Shown piece by piece: positions 48,843-56,353 of a stretch of 64,000 bases of DNA. Position numbers and translations under genes: made by a program. Source of the DNA: Nonomuraea polychroma (lineage in GTDB: Bacteria; Actinomycetota; Actinomycetes; Streptosporangiales; Streptosporangiaceae); assembly GCF_004011505.1 (NCBI RefSeq), contig NZ_SAUN01000001.1, positions 1,054,001 through 1,118,000 on the forward strand, written 5' to 3'. The notes beneath the pieces are model-generated. The model searched no databases. It was given only the letters and a program-made list of their open reading frames with translations, and was not told the DNA's origin. How positions within the stretch are numbered: position 1 is the stretch's first letter; every line of letters begins with the position of its first letter.

Positions 48843-49895
48843 ATGTCAAGCATCCCCCGCGACCAGTGGTACGTCGCCGCGTACGGGCGCGAGATCGCCC
48901 ACGAGCTGTTCAGCCGCACCATTTGCGGCGAGTCGATCCTGTTCTGGCGGACCCGTGCCGGAACCGTCACCGCCATGTCGGACCGCTGCGTGCACCGCCG
49001 GTTCCCGCTGTCCGAGCCGCCGAGCCGGCTGGTCGACGACCAGGTGGTGTGCGGCTACCACGGGTTCACCTACGGCGCCGACGGCGGCTGCGTGGCCGTG
49101 CCCGGCCAGACCCGGGTGCCGCGGACCGCCCGGCTGAAGAGTTACCCGGTCGTCGAGCAGGACTCGTTCGTGTGGGTCTGGATCGGCGACCCGGCCAAGG
49201 CCGACCCCACCCGCATCCCGCGCGCGCCCTGGCTGGTCTCGCCGGACTACACCACGGTGTCGGGGATGGAGCCGCTCAAGGCACGGTTCGGGCTGCTGGT
49301 GGACAACCTGCTGGACCTGTCGCACGAGACGTACCTGCACGGCGGGTACATCGGCACCCCGGAGGTGGCCGCCACCCCGATCACCACCGAGGTGGACGAG
49401 GAGGCCGGGATCGTCTACGTCAGCCGGCACATGGACGACGCCGAGTGCCCGCCGTTCTACGCCAAGTCCACCGGGCTCACCGGGCGGATCATGCGCTGGC
49501 AGGACATCGAGTACACCCCGCCGTGCCTGTACAAGCTGCACTCGCGCATCGCGCCGCTCGGGGTGCTGCCGAACGCCGACGGGACCGACCCGGACGCCTT
49601 CCACGTCGAGGTCGTGTACGCCATCACGCCCGAGACCGAGCACAGCACGCACGACTTCTGGGCCGTGGCCCGCGACTTCGCCCTCGACGACCAGGGCGTG
49701 TCGGACTTCCTCGCCGAGAACAACCGGACCGTGGTGCTGCAGGACGTCGCCGCGCTGGACGTGCTGGAGCAGGTGATCGCCACCGAGCCGGAGGGCTATC
49801 AGGAGCTGTCGATCAACATCGACACCGGCGGGCTGGCGGCGCGGCGCATGCTGGCCAAGCTGGTGGCCGGGCAGAGCGCGGGCAGCCGGGTGTGA
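48843..49895 (+). CDS. vanA: Vanillate O-demethylase oxygenase subunit (Rieske)
   Basis: A 350-residue ring-hydroxylating-type oxygenase that removes the methoxy methyl group of vanillate to give protocatechuate and formaldehyde. The Rieske centre is DRCVHRRFPL near 48-50 and VCGYHGFTYG near 70-73. The mononuclear iron ligands are in DNLLDLSHETYLHGG near 155-165, with a third Asp in VAALDVLEQV near 305. The size and the short N-terminal Rieske domain match VanA. The start at 48843 follows AAGGAG with an 8-base gap; the ATG-less extension to 48828 covers that site. The closest relatives also act on related methoxybenzoates. Confidence 0.87.
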   Translation: MSSIPRDQWYVAAYGREIAHELFSRTICGESILFWRTRAGTVTAMSDRCVHRRFPLSEPPSRLVDDQVVCGYHGFTYGADGGCVAVPGQTRVPRTARLKSYPVVEQDSFVWVWIGDPAKADPTRIPRAPWLVSPDYTTVSGMEPLKARFGLLVDNLLDLSHETYLHGGYIGTPEVAATPITTEVDEEAGIVYVSRHMDDAECPPFYAKSTGLTGRIMRWQDIEYTPPCLYKLHSRIAPLGVLPNADGTDPDAFHVEVVYAITPETEHSTHDFWAVARDFALDDQGVSDFLAENNRTVVLQDVAALDVLEQVIATEPEGYQELSINIDTGGLAARRMLAKLVAGQSAGSRV

Positions 49896-49900
49896 CGGGC

Positions 49901-50116
49901 ATGGAACCGACCCGCATGCTTCCCGGCCGCGAGGTGCTCCGCGTGGTGTGGCTGCCCGGCAGCGACCTGCTGCAGGGCACCTGCCACTGCGGTGCCACGC
50001 ACCTCGCGGAGGGCCCGATCGAGGTGTGGGAGTGGCTGCTCGCCCACCCGATCGGCCACACCATGGAGCCCGCCCCCGACCCGGCGGCCCTCTCAGGCGC
50101 GGGAGCGTCCCGATGA
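49901..50116 (+). CDS. Small CHC-motif protein between vanA and vanB, 71 residues
   Basis: I do not recognise the family. The ATG at 49901 is 5 bases after vanA, and the stop overlaps the vanB start by ATGA, so it is co-translated with vanB. The sequence runs MEPTRMLPGREVLRVVWLPG, then SDLLQGTCHCGATHLAEGPI and EVWEWLLAHPIGH. The central TCHCGATH with a further His about 20 residues on could bind a metal or an Fe-S centre, and the aromatic EVWEWLL looks like an interaction helix. The neat overlap argues for a role with the Rieske/reductase pair: cluster delivery, stabilisation or electron transfer. Function is unknown. Confidence 0.65.
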   Translation: MEPTRMLPGREVLRVVWLPGSDLLQGTCHCGATHLAEGPIEVWEWLLAHPIGHTMEPAPDPAALSGAGASR

Positions 50117-51063
50117 CCGGCGTCCCCGAGACGGGAGCCGAGCGGAAGCTGGTCGTGCACGCTCGCGAGCAGGTGGCCGAGGGGGTGATCGCGCTGGACC
50201 TGCGCGATCCCGCCGGCGGCGAGCTGCCCGCGTGGGCGCCGGGCGCGCACGTCGACGTGGTCCTCGCCGGCGACCTCGTCCGCCAGTACTCCCTGTGCGG
50301 CGACCCGGCCGACCGCACGACGTGGCGGATCGCGGTCCTCCGCGAGCCGGACGGCCGGGGCGGGTCGGCCCACGTGCACGACGAGCTCCACCCGGGGACG
50401 ACCATCCTGGCGCGCGGCCCGCGCAACAACTTCCCGCTCCACCCCGCCCCCCGCTACCTGTTCATCGCCGGTGGAATCGGGATCACCCCCATCGTCCCCA
50501 TGCTCACCGCCGCCGGGGACGCGCAGTGGCGGCTGGCCTATGGCGGCCGCACGGCCGCGTCGATGGCCTTCGCGAGCGAGCTGCGCGCCGCCCACGGCGA
50601 CCGGGTGCTCCTGCGGCCGCAGGACGAGCACGGCCTGCTCGACCTCGACGCGCTCCTGGCGGAGGAGCCCATGGACGCCCTCGTCTACTGCTGCGGCCCC
50701 GCCCCGCTCCTGCAGGCCGTCGAGGAACGCTGCGCGAACCGGCCGCTGCACGTGGAGCGCTTCACCCCCAAGGACGCGGGCGACCCGATCCTGACCGGGA
50801 CGTTCGAGGTCGAGCTGGCCGCCACCGGTCTCACCCTGACGGTGCCGCCGGACCGGTCGATCCTGGAGGTCGTGGAGGAGGCGGGCGTACAGGTCCTGAC
50901 CTCGTGCCGGGAGGGAACCTGCGGCACCTGCGAGACCCCCGTGCTGGCCGGCGTCGTGGACCACCGCGACTCGCTCCTCACCCCTGAAGAGGAGGCGGCG
51001 AACGACGTCATGTTCATCTGCGTCTCCCGCGCCGCCTGCCCCAAGCTGGTCCTCGACCTCTGA
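50113..51063 (+). CDS. vanB: Vanillate O-demethylase reductase subunit
   Basis: A 316-residue class IA-type oxygenase reductase passing electrons from NAD(P)H through FMN and a 2Fe-2S cluster to VanA. FMN-binding motif: LVRQYSLCGDPAD near 56. NAD motif: YLFIAGGIGITPIVPML near 118, and VYCCGPAPLLQAVEE near 195. The C-terminal plant-type ferredoxin domain has CREGTCGTCET near 264-272 and a fourth Cys in FICVSRA. It follows the small CHC-motif gene with an ATGA overlap. Confidence 0.9.
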   Translation: MTGVPETGAERKLVVHAREQVAEGVIALDLRDPAGGELPAWAPGAHVDVVLAGDLVRQYSLCGDPADRTTWRIAVLREPDGRGGSAHVHDELHPGTTILARGPRNNFPLHPAPRYLFIAGGIGITPIVPMLTAAGDAQWRLAYGGRTAASMAFASELRAAHGDRVLLRPQDEHGLLDLDALLAEEPMDALVYCCGPAPLLQAVEERCANRPLHVERFTPKDAGDPILTGTFEVELAATGLTLTVPPDRSILEVVEEAGVQVLTSCREGTCGTCETPVLAGVVDHRDSLLTPEEEAANDVMFICVSRAACPKLVLDL

Positions 51064-51076
51064 CATGGAGCCGCCG

Positions 51077-51841
51077 ATGCCGTCAGCCGTCGCCCGGACC
51101 GGGCCGGTCGTGGCGCGCGCCCTGCAGATCCTCGGCGCGTTCACCCCCGACCGGCGCTCGCTGACGCTCAGCGACCTGTCCCGGCACTCGGGGCTGCCGG
51201 TCTCCACCGTGCACCGGCTGGTGGCGGAGCTCGTGGCCTGGGGCGCGCTGGAACGGGACCCGGCCGGCTGCTACCACATCGGACTGCGGCTGTGGGAGAT
51301 CGGCTCGCTGGCCCCGCGCGGTCTCGGCCTGCGCGAGGCGGCGCTGCCGTACCTGGAGGACCTGTCGCAGGTGACCCGCGAGAACGTGCAGCTGGCGGTA
51401 CGCGAAGGCACCGAGGTCGTGTTCGTCGAGCGGATCGCGGGCAGCGGCGCGGTGCCGGTGCTCACGAGGGTGGGCGGCCGCTTCGCGCTCACGGCCACCG
51501 GCGTCGGCCTGGTCCTGCTCGCCCACGCCCCCGCCGACGTGCAGGAGCTGGTCCTGTCCTGCCCGATCAAGCGCTACACGGAACGCACCATGACGACCCC
51601 GCACCAGCTGCGTGTCGCGCTCGCCGACACCCGCGCCCGCGGCTATGCGATCAGCGATCGCCAGGTCACCATGGACGCGCTGTCCGTCGCGGCCCCGATC
51701 CACGACTCCCACGGCGAGGTCGTCGCCGCCGTCTCCCTCGTCGTCCACCACGGCAGCGCCTCGACTCAGGCGCTCGCCCACCTGGTGCGCACCAGCGCCC
51801 GCGCCATCTCCCGAGCGCTGACGCCCTCAACAGGGCCGTAG
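51077..51841 (+). CDS. IclR-family regulator of the vanillate operon
   Basis: A 254-residue regulator. The winged helix is at about 8-65 (VVARALQILGAFTPDRRSLT, LSDLSRHSGLPVSTVHRLVA). The effector domain includes RVGGRFALTATGVGLVLLAH, TERTMTTPHQLRVALADTRA and MDALSVAAPIHD. ATG 51077 has GGAG 6 bases upstream; ATG 51065 is the alternative. It follows vanB by 13 bases, so it is probably transcribed with the operon it controls. Vanillate regulators in other actinobacteria are more often PadR- or GntR-like. Its last 15 bases overlap the tail of the convergent ECF ATPase gene. Confidence 0.85.
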   Translation: MPSAVARTGPVVARALQILGAFTPDRRSLTLSDLSRHSGLPVSTVHRLVAELVAWGALERDPAGCYHIGLRLWEIGSLAPRGLGLREAALPYLEDLSQVTRENVQLAVREGTEVVFVERIAGSGAVPVLTRVGGRFALTATGVGLVLLAHAPADVQELVLSCPIKRYTERTMTTPHQLRVALADTRARGYAISDRQVTMDALSVAAPIHDSHGEVVAAVSLVVHHGSASTQALAHLVRTSARAISRALTPSTGP

Positions 51842-53251
51842 CGGCAGCTCCTGGTCGGCGGCGATCGCGAGGAGGTCGTCGTCGTGGCTGATGACGAGCA
51901 CGACGGCGCCGTCGTCGGCGAGCTCGCGCATGACCTGGGTGATGGAGTGCAGGTGGCGGCGGTCGACGCCGGAGCTGGGCTCGTCGAACACCACGACCCG
52001 GCGGCCGCTGAGCCGGGCCGCGGCCACCACGAGGCGTTGCTGCTGGCCACCGGACAGGGACAGCGGGTGGCGGTCCTTGAGGTGCTCCAGGTCGAGGTCG
52101 CGCAGGAGCGCACGGGAGCGCTCCTCCGGCGGCGACGCGTCCAGCCGGAGCTCTGCGTCGACGCTGTCGGTGAAGAGCTGCCGCTGCACGTCCTGCATGA
52201 CGATCGCGCTCGCGCGCTGCCGCCGGGTCCGGTCGAGCCGGCGGCCGTCGAGCAGCACCTCGCCCTCGTGGCGTTGCAGACCGGTCAGGATGCGGGCCAG
52301 GGTGGTCTTGCCCGCACCGTTCGGGCCGGTGATCGCGGTGATGGCTCCGGCAGGCAGGTACGCCTCCTCGATGTCGAGCACGCGTCGGCCCCGGAAGGCG
52401 CAGCGGATGTCACGCAAGGCCAGCCCGCTCCCGGACGGGATGGCGGACGACTCGGCGCCGAGGTCGATGCTCGGCCCGCGCGCGTGGGTCCGCGGGAGGC
52501 TGGGGCGCCGCGGTCGGGCGAGGCTGCGGAGTCCTTCGGCACGGAGGATGTCGTCGCCGAGGGCGGCGAACTCCTCGCCCGTCCATTCGGCGTCGATCCG
52601 GCCGTCGCGCATGGCGATGACCCGGTCGGCGAGGCCGCGCAGGAAGTGCAGCCTGTGCTCGGCGATGACGATGGTCTCCCCGGCAGCACGCAGCCGGGCG
52701 AGTGTGCCGGTGAACCGTTCGATCGCGGCGGCGGAGAGGTTGGACGTGGGCTCGTCGAACAGCAGCAGGGCCGGGCGGTGGGCCGTCGCGGCGGCGCAGG
52801 CGACCTGTTGCTGCCGGCCGCCGGACAGCTCCTGCAGCGGCAGGCCGGTGAGGCCGTCCAGGTCGTGTTCGGCGATGGTGGTGGTGACACGTTCCCGGAT
52901 GAGTTCGGGGGGTTCGCCGAAGTTCTCCAGCGCGAAGGCGAGCTCGCTCTCGGCCCTGTCGGTGAAGAACTGCCGGCGGGGATGCTGGAGCACGGTGCCG
53001 GTGCGGCGGCCGACCTGATCGAGCGGCAGGTCCGCGACCGGCTGCCCGTCGAGGTGCACGGCGCCGTCGAGCTCGCCGTCGTGGAAGTGGGGGATGAGGC
53101 CGTTCATGAGCCGGAGCGCGGTGCTCTTGCCGGATCCGCTGGGCCCGCACAACACGACCGTCTCCCCGTGCCGCACCTCCAGGGTGAGGTCGTCGAGTGT
53201 GGGAGTGGTCGCGCCCGCGTACGTCCAGCGCACGCCCTTGACGCTGATCAC
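51827..53251 (-). CDS. ECF transporter ATPase with two fused ABC domains
   Basis: A 474-residue cytoplasmic ATPase carrying both energy-coupling subunits in one chain. Domain 1: Walker A GPSGSGKST near 37, signature LSGGRQQQVACAAA near 140, Walker B LLLFDEPTSNLS near 163. Domain 2: GPNGAGKTT near 310, LSGGQQQRLVVAAA near 405, VVVFDEPSSGVDRR near 425. Both are of the CbiO/EcfA type (note LQHPRRQFFTDRAESEL and MQDVQRQLFTDSVDAEL, the Q-helix-like segments). GTG 53251 overlaps the T-component stop. It is the last gene of the five-gene operon and powers the S/T module encoded just upstream. Confidence 0.88.
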   Translation of the reverse strand: MISVKGVRWTYAGATTPTLDDLTLEVRHGETVVLCGPSGSGKSTALRLMNGLIPHFHDGELDGAVHLDGQPVADLPLDQVGRRTGTVLQHPRRQFFTDRAESELAFALENFGEPPELIRERVTTTIAEHDLDGLTGLPLQELSGGRQQQVACAAATAHRPALLLFDEPTSNLSAAAIERFTGTLARLRAAGETIVIAEHRLHFLRGLADRVIAMRDGRIDAEWTGEEFAALGDDILRAEGLRSLARPRRPSLPRTHARGPSIDLGAESSAIPSGSGLALRDIRCAFRGRRVLDIEEAYLPAGAITAITGPNGAGKTTLARILTGLQRHEGEVLLDGRRLDRTRRQRASAIVMQDVQRQLFTDSVDAELRLDASPPEERSRALLRDLDLEHLKDRHPLSLSGGQQQRLVVAAARLSGRRVVVFDEPSSGVDRRHLHSITQVMRELADDGAVVLVISHDDDLLAIAADQELPLRPC

Positions 53252-53985
53252 CACATCACCGTGATCGCGGCCAGCGCCGCTGCGACGAGCACGGCGGCGA
53301 GGTCGGCGGCGCCCAGGCGGGGCGGGCGCATGGCGGTGGGGCGGGCGGCCGAGCCGAGCCCGCGCAGCAGGGCCGCGGCGGACAGGTCCTCCGCCACGCG
53401 CAGGCTCGAAGCGATGAGCGGGACCGTGAAACGCTCGATGCTGAGCACCGGGTGGCGGAGCATGCCGCCCCAGCCGCCGATCCCGCGCAGCCGCATGGCG
53501 TCGCGCACCGCGCGGGCCTCGGCGATGATCGTGGGAAGGAACCTGAGCAGCACGGCCGCGGACACCGTGACCGCCCGGGGGACGTGCGCGGCGCGCAGCG
53601 CCGCGGTGAACTCGGTCGGCGGGGTGGTCCGTGCCAGGTGCAGGGCGATGCCGCCGACGGCGACGAAGCGCAGCAGGTACGCGGCCACCGCGGCGACGAC
53701 GCCGACGGCCGGGTACGGCAACGCCATCGGCAGCAGATAGGCGACGACCGCGATGGCGGCGGCGGTGAGCGGCAGGACGAGCACGCGTGCCCACGCTCCT
53801 TCGCCGAGCGCCAGCAGCATCCCGAGCACGAGGGCGGCGGGGATGAACGGCTCGCCGCCCGGCGCCATCACGGACAGGCTCGCCCCCAGCACGAGCAGCG
53901 CTTTCGTCCTGGGGTCGAGCCTGAGCGCGGGGGTCGCGCCGCTCGCCAGGAGGGCCAGGGCGGTCCGCTCCGGAGCCGTGGTCAC
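53248..53985 (-). CDS. ECF transporter T component (CbiQ/EcfT-like)
   Basis: A 245-residue membrane protein with five to six segments. The two short coupling-helix motifs of EcfT are visible: ARAVRDAMRLRGIGG near 155, and a second region SSLRVAEDLSAAALLRGLG near 195, both of the A-R-G type. It links the substrate-specific component to the ATPase. The GTG start overlaps the S-component stop by GTGA. It starts ALALLASGATPALRLDPRTK, typical of the family N-terminus (LDPRTKLL). Confidence 0.85.
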   Translation of the reverse strand: MTTAPERTALALLASGATPALRLDPRTKALLVLGASLSVMAPGGEPFIPAALVLGMLLALGEGAWARVLVLPLTAAAIAVVAYLLPMALPYPAVGVVAAVAAYLLRFVAVGGIALHLARTTPPTEFTAALRAAHVPRAVTVSAAVLLRFLPTIIAEARAVRDAMRLRGIGGWGGMLRHPVLSIERFTVPLIASSLRVAEDLSAAALLRGLGSAARPTAMRPPRLGAADLAAVLVAAALAAITVMW

Positions 53986-54593
53986 GCGAGTCCCGCCTTC
54001 TCGAAGTGCTTACGCATCAGGCGCAGGCCGAGCAGCCCGCCGAGGAGGCCGAAGACGACCGTGGACAGATCGAACAAGACCAGCACTCCGGGGGAGAGCA
54101 GCGCCTGCATCTGGCTGACGTACTCGGGCCCCATCATCTGCATCGACGGGCCGGCGAAGTAGTCGTCGCGGGCGTAGAAGATCGGCATCATCGGGCCGAC
54201 GTACCAGGCGGAGTAGACCGCGTAGGCGAGCACGCTCAGGCGGCGGGAGCGGTAGTTCCCCGCCCAGATGATCGCCTCCGCGAGCAGCGCGCACACGACG
54301 CTGATCGCGAAGCTGATCGGCGGATGTCCGCTGAGCATGAGGATCCCGGCGGTGACGATCGCGAAGACCGTCACCATGCCCGCGTGGCGGACCCGGGTGA
54401 GGAACAGGATGAACGGGATTCCGCCGGCGACGATGCTCGCCGCGAGGGCGATGAGCATGACGGCCGGGTTGATGAACCCGAGCATGTTGATCCCGAACAC
54501 GATGACGAGGTAGAGAGCGCCGAAGACGCCGACGCTGATCAGGTCCTTGGGGCTCATGCGCAGGTCGATGCGGCGTTCGGCGGTCGTGGTCAT
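53982..54593 (-). CDS. ECF transporter S component, Trep_Strep (MptD)-like
   Basis: A 203-residue membrane protein with about six segments. KDLISVGVFGALYLVIVFGI at the N-terminus and GGIPFILFLTRVRHAGMVTV fit the Trep_Strep (TIGR02185) group of putative S components, whose ligands are mostly unknown. In streptococci such proteins lie beside siderophore-type ABC genes, as here. The start at 54593 has GAAGGGAAC upstream; an ATG at 54608 overlaps the preceding stop and is an alternative. A ligand such as a metal complex of a small peptide or thiazoline chelator is inferred from context only. Confidence 0.75.
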   Translation of the reverse strand: MTTTAERRIDLRMSPKDLISVGVFGALYLVIVFGINMLGFINPAVMLIALAASIVAGGIPFILFLTRVRHAGMVTVFAIVTAGILMLSGHPPISFAISVVCALLAEAIIWAGNYRSRRLSVLAYAVYSAWYVGPMMPIFYARDDYFAGPSMQMMGPEYVSQMQALLSPGVLVLFDLSTVVFGLLGGLLGLRLMRKHFEKAGLA

Positions 54594-54604
54594 GGGGGTT
54601 CCCT

Positions 54605-56353
54605 TCATCGCAGTTGCCAGCCGCGGGCGCGGACCCGCTCGTTCCAGAAGCGTGCGTACGTGCCGCCGGCCGTGAGCAGGCCCTCGTGGTCGCCCTGCTC
54701 GGTGATCCGGCCGCGGTCGAGGACGAGGATGCGGTCGGCGGCGACGACGGTGGACAGGCGGTGGGCCACGACGATGACGGTGCGGTCCCGCGCGAGCTCG
54801 TGGACCGCGGCGGCGACGGCGGCCTCGTTCGCCGGGTCGAGCGCGGCGGTGGCCTCGTCGAACAGCACGACAGGAGCGTCCTTGAGCAGGGCGCGGGCGA
54901 TCGAGACCCGCTGCTTCTCCCCGCCGGACAGGGTGGACCCGGCTTCGCCGACGCGGGTGTGCCAGCCGTCCGGCAGGCGTTCCACGACCTCGTCGAGCCG
55001 GGCGATGCGGGCCACCCGGTCGAGGTCGGCGTCGGTCGCGTCCGGGGCGGCCATCCGCAGGTTGTCGGCGATCGTGCCCTCGAACAGGTAGACGTCCTGG
55101 AACACCTGCGCGGTCAGCCGCGAGACCCCGGCGCTGCCGAGCTCCCGGACGTCATGCCCGCCGATGCGCACCGAGCCCTCGTCGACGTCGAAGAACCGGC
55201 TGATCAGCTTCAGCAGCGTGCTCTTGCCGGAGCCTGACGGCCCGACGACGGCGGTGAAGCTGCCGGCCGGGATCTCCACGTCGACCCCGTCGATGACGGT
55301 GGGGCCGCCGTCGTAGCCGAAGCGCACGCCGCGCAGCTCGATGCCGGCGCCGGCCGGTTCGGCACGGTTCGGCTCGGCGGGCTCCGGCAGCGGCGGCACC
55401 GCGAGCAGCTTCCGCACCCGGCCGATGGCGTCGGCGTTGACCTGGACGAGCCCGGCCAGCTCGCCGAGCTGCGAGATCGGGTCCAGCATGCGCAGCGTGA
55501 CGATCAGCACGCCGATCATGACGGCGACCGCGATCGTGCCGTCCAGCGTCAGGGCGACCGTGAGCGCGATGACGGCGGTGACGACCAGCTGCAGGGTGCC
55601 GAAGAAGGCGATCATGCCCCACGCCCCGCGGATGGTGAGCCGTGACTGGGATCCCTCCTGGCGGACCAGGGACTCTTCGAGGGTTCCCATCTCCGGCCGG
55701 TCGAGCACGCCGTAGGCACGTAACGTCGGCTGCTGCCGGGCGTACTCGACGATCCGGGACGCCGTCACGCCGATGTCGCGCTCGTAGTCGTCGTCGTTGC
55801 GGCGCACGATCACCATGAGCAGCCGCAGCGCCAGCGCGCACAGCGCCGCCCCGGCGGCGAAGGCGAGCCCGATCCTCCAGTCGAGCAGGAAACTGCCGAC
55901 GATCATGGTCGCCGGGGCGGTCAGCCCGACGACGACGTGCCGCAGCAGGTGCGCGGGGATGTTGGCGACGTCCATGGTGCCCTTGCCGAGCATGCGCCCG
56001 ATCGGCCCGGTGCGGTCGCCGCCGAACCAGCCGATCGGCAACGTGGCGAGGTGGTTGCCGATCCGCTCGTGGAAGCTCGTGAGCACGTCCGTGCCGACGA
56101 CGTACCCCAGCGACGTGCTCCAGGCCAGCAGCACGTGATGAGCGGCGACCGCGGCGACGACGGCCCCGAGCCACAGCCCGAGAGCGCCCCAGCCGACGGG
56201 TGGGGTGGTGAGGGTCGCGACCAGCGGGACCACCAGCAGGAACCCCACGCCCTGCAGAACCCCCTGCCCCGCCTGGGCAACCAGCATGATGCGCAGATGC
56301 CGGCGGCCGCGCTCGTCGAGCAGCTCGAAAAGGTAACGGATCATGGTGGTCAT
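54605..56353 (-). CDS. ABC half-transporter, membrane plus ATPase domains (IrtB/YbtQ-like position)
   Basis: A 582-residue protein with six membrane segments (about 20-310) fused to an ATPase domain: Walker A VVGPSGSGKSTLLKLISRFF near 371, signature STLSGGEKQRVSIARALL near 473, Walker B PVVLFDEATAALDPANE near 494, H-loop VIVVAHRLS near 528. No signal or peptidase domain. It forms a likely heterodimer with 56353-58086. Exporter-fold pairs of this kind import siderophores in IrtAB (mycobacteria) and YbtPQ (Yersinia). ATG 56353 overlaps the preceding stop by one base. Confidence 0.85.
   Translation of the reverse strand: MTTMIRYLFELLDERGRRHLRIMLVAQAGQGVLQGVGFLLVVPLVATLTTPPVGWGALGLWLGAVVAAVAAHHVLLAWSTSLGYVVGTDVLTSFHERIGNHLATLPIGWFGGDRTGPIGRMLGKGTMDVANIPAHLLRHVVVGLTAPATMIVGSFLLDWRIGLAFAAGAALCALALRLLMVIVRRNDDDYERDIGVTASRIVEYARQQPTLRAYGVLDRPEMGTLEESLVRQEGSQSRLTIRGAWGMIAFFGTLQLVVTAVIALTVALTLDGTIAVAVMIGVLIVTLRMLDPISQLGELAGLVQVNADAIGRVRKLLAVPPLPEPAEPNRAEPAGAGIELRGVRFGYDGGPTVIDGVDVEIPAGSFTAVVGPSGSGKSTLLKLISRFFDVDEGSVRIGGHDVRELGSAGVSRLTAQVFQDVYLFEGTIADNLRMAAPDATDADLDRVARIARLDEVVERLPDGWHTRVGEAGSTLSGGEKQRVSIARALLKDAPVVLFDEATAALDPANEAAVAAAVHELARDRTVIVVAHRLSTVVAADRILVLDRGRITEQGDHEGLLTAGGTYARFWNERVRARGWQLR

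Noticed and set aside
40246..51841. Phenylacetate catabolism, because of the PaaX-type regulator
   Set aside because: No paaABCDE epoxidase, paaG/J or paaK-type set is present; the genes instead match hydroxycinnamate and vanillate degradation.
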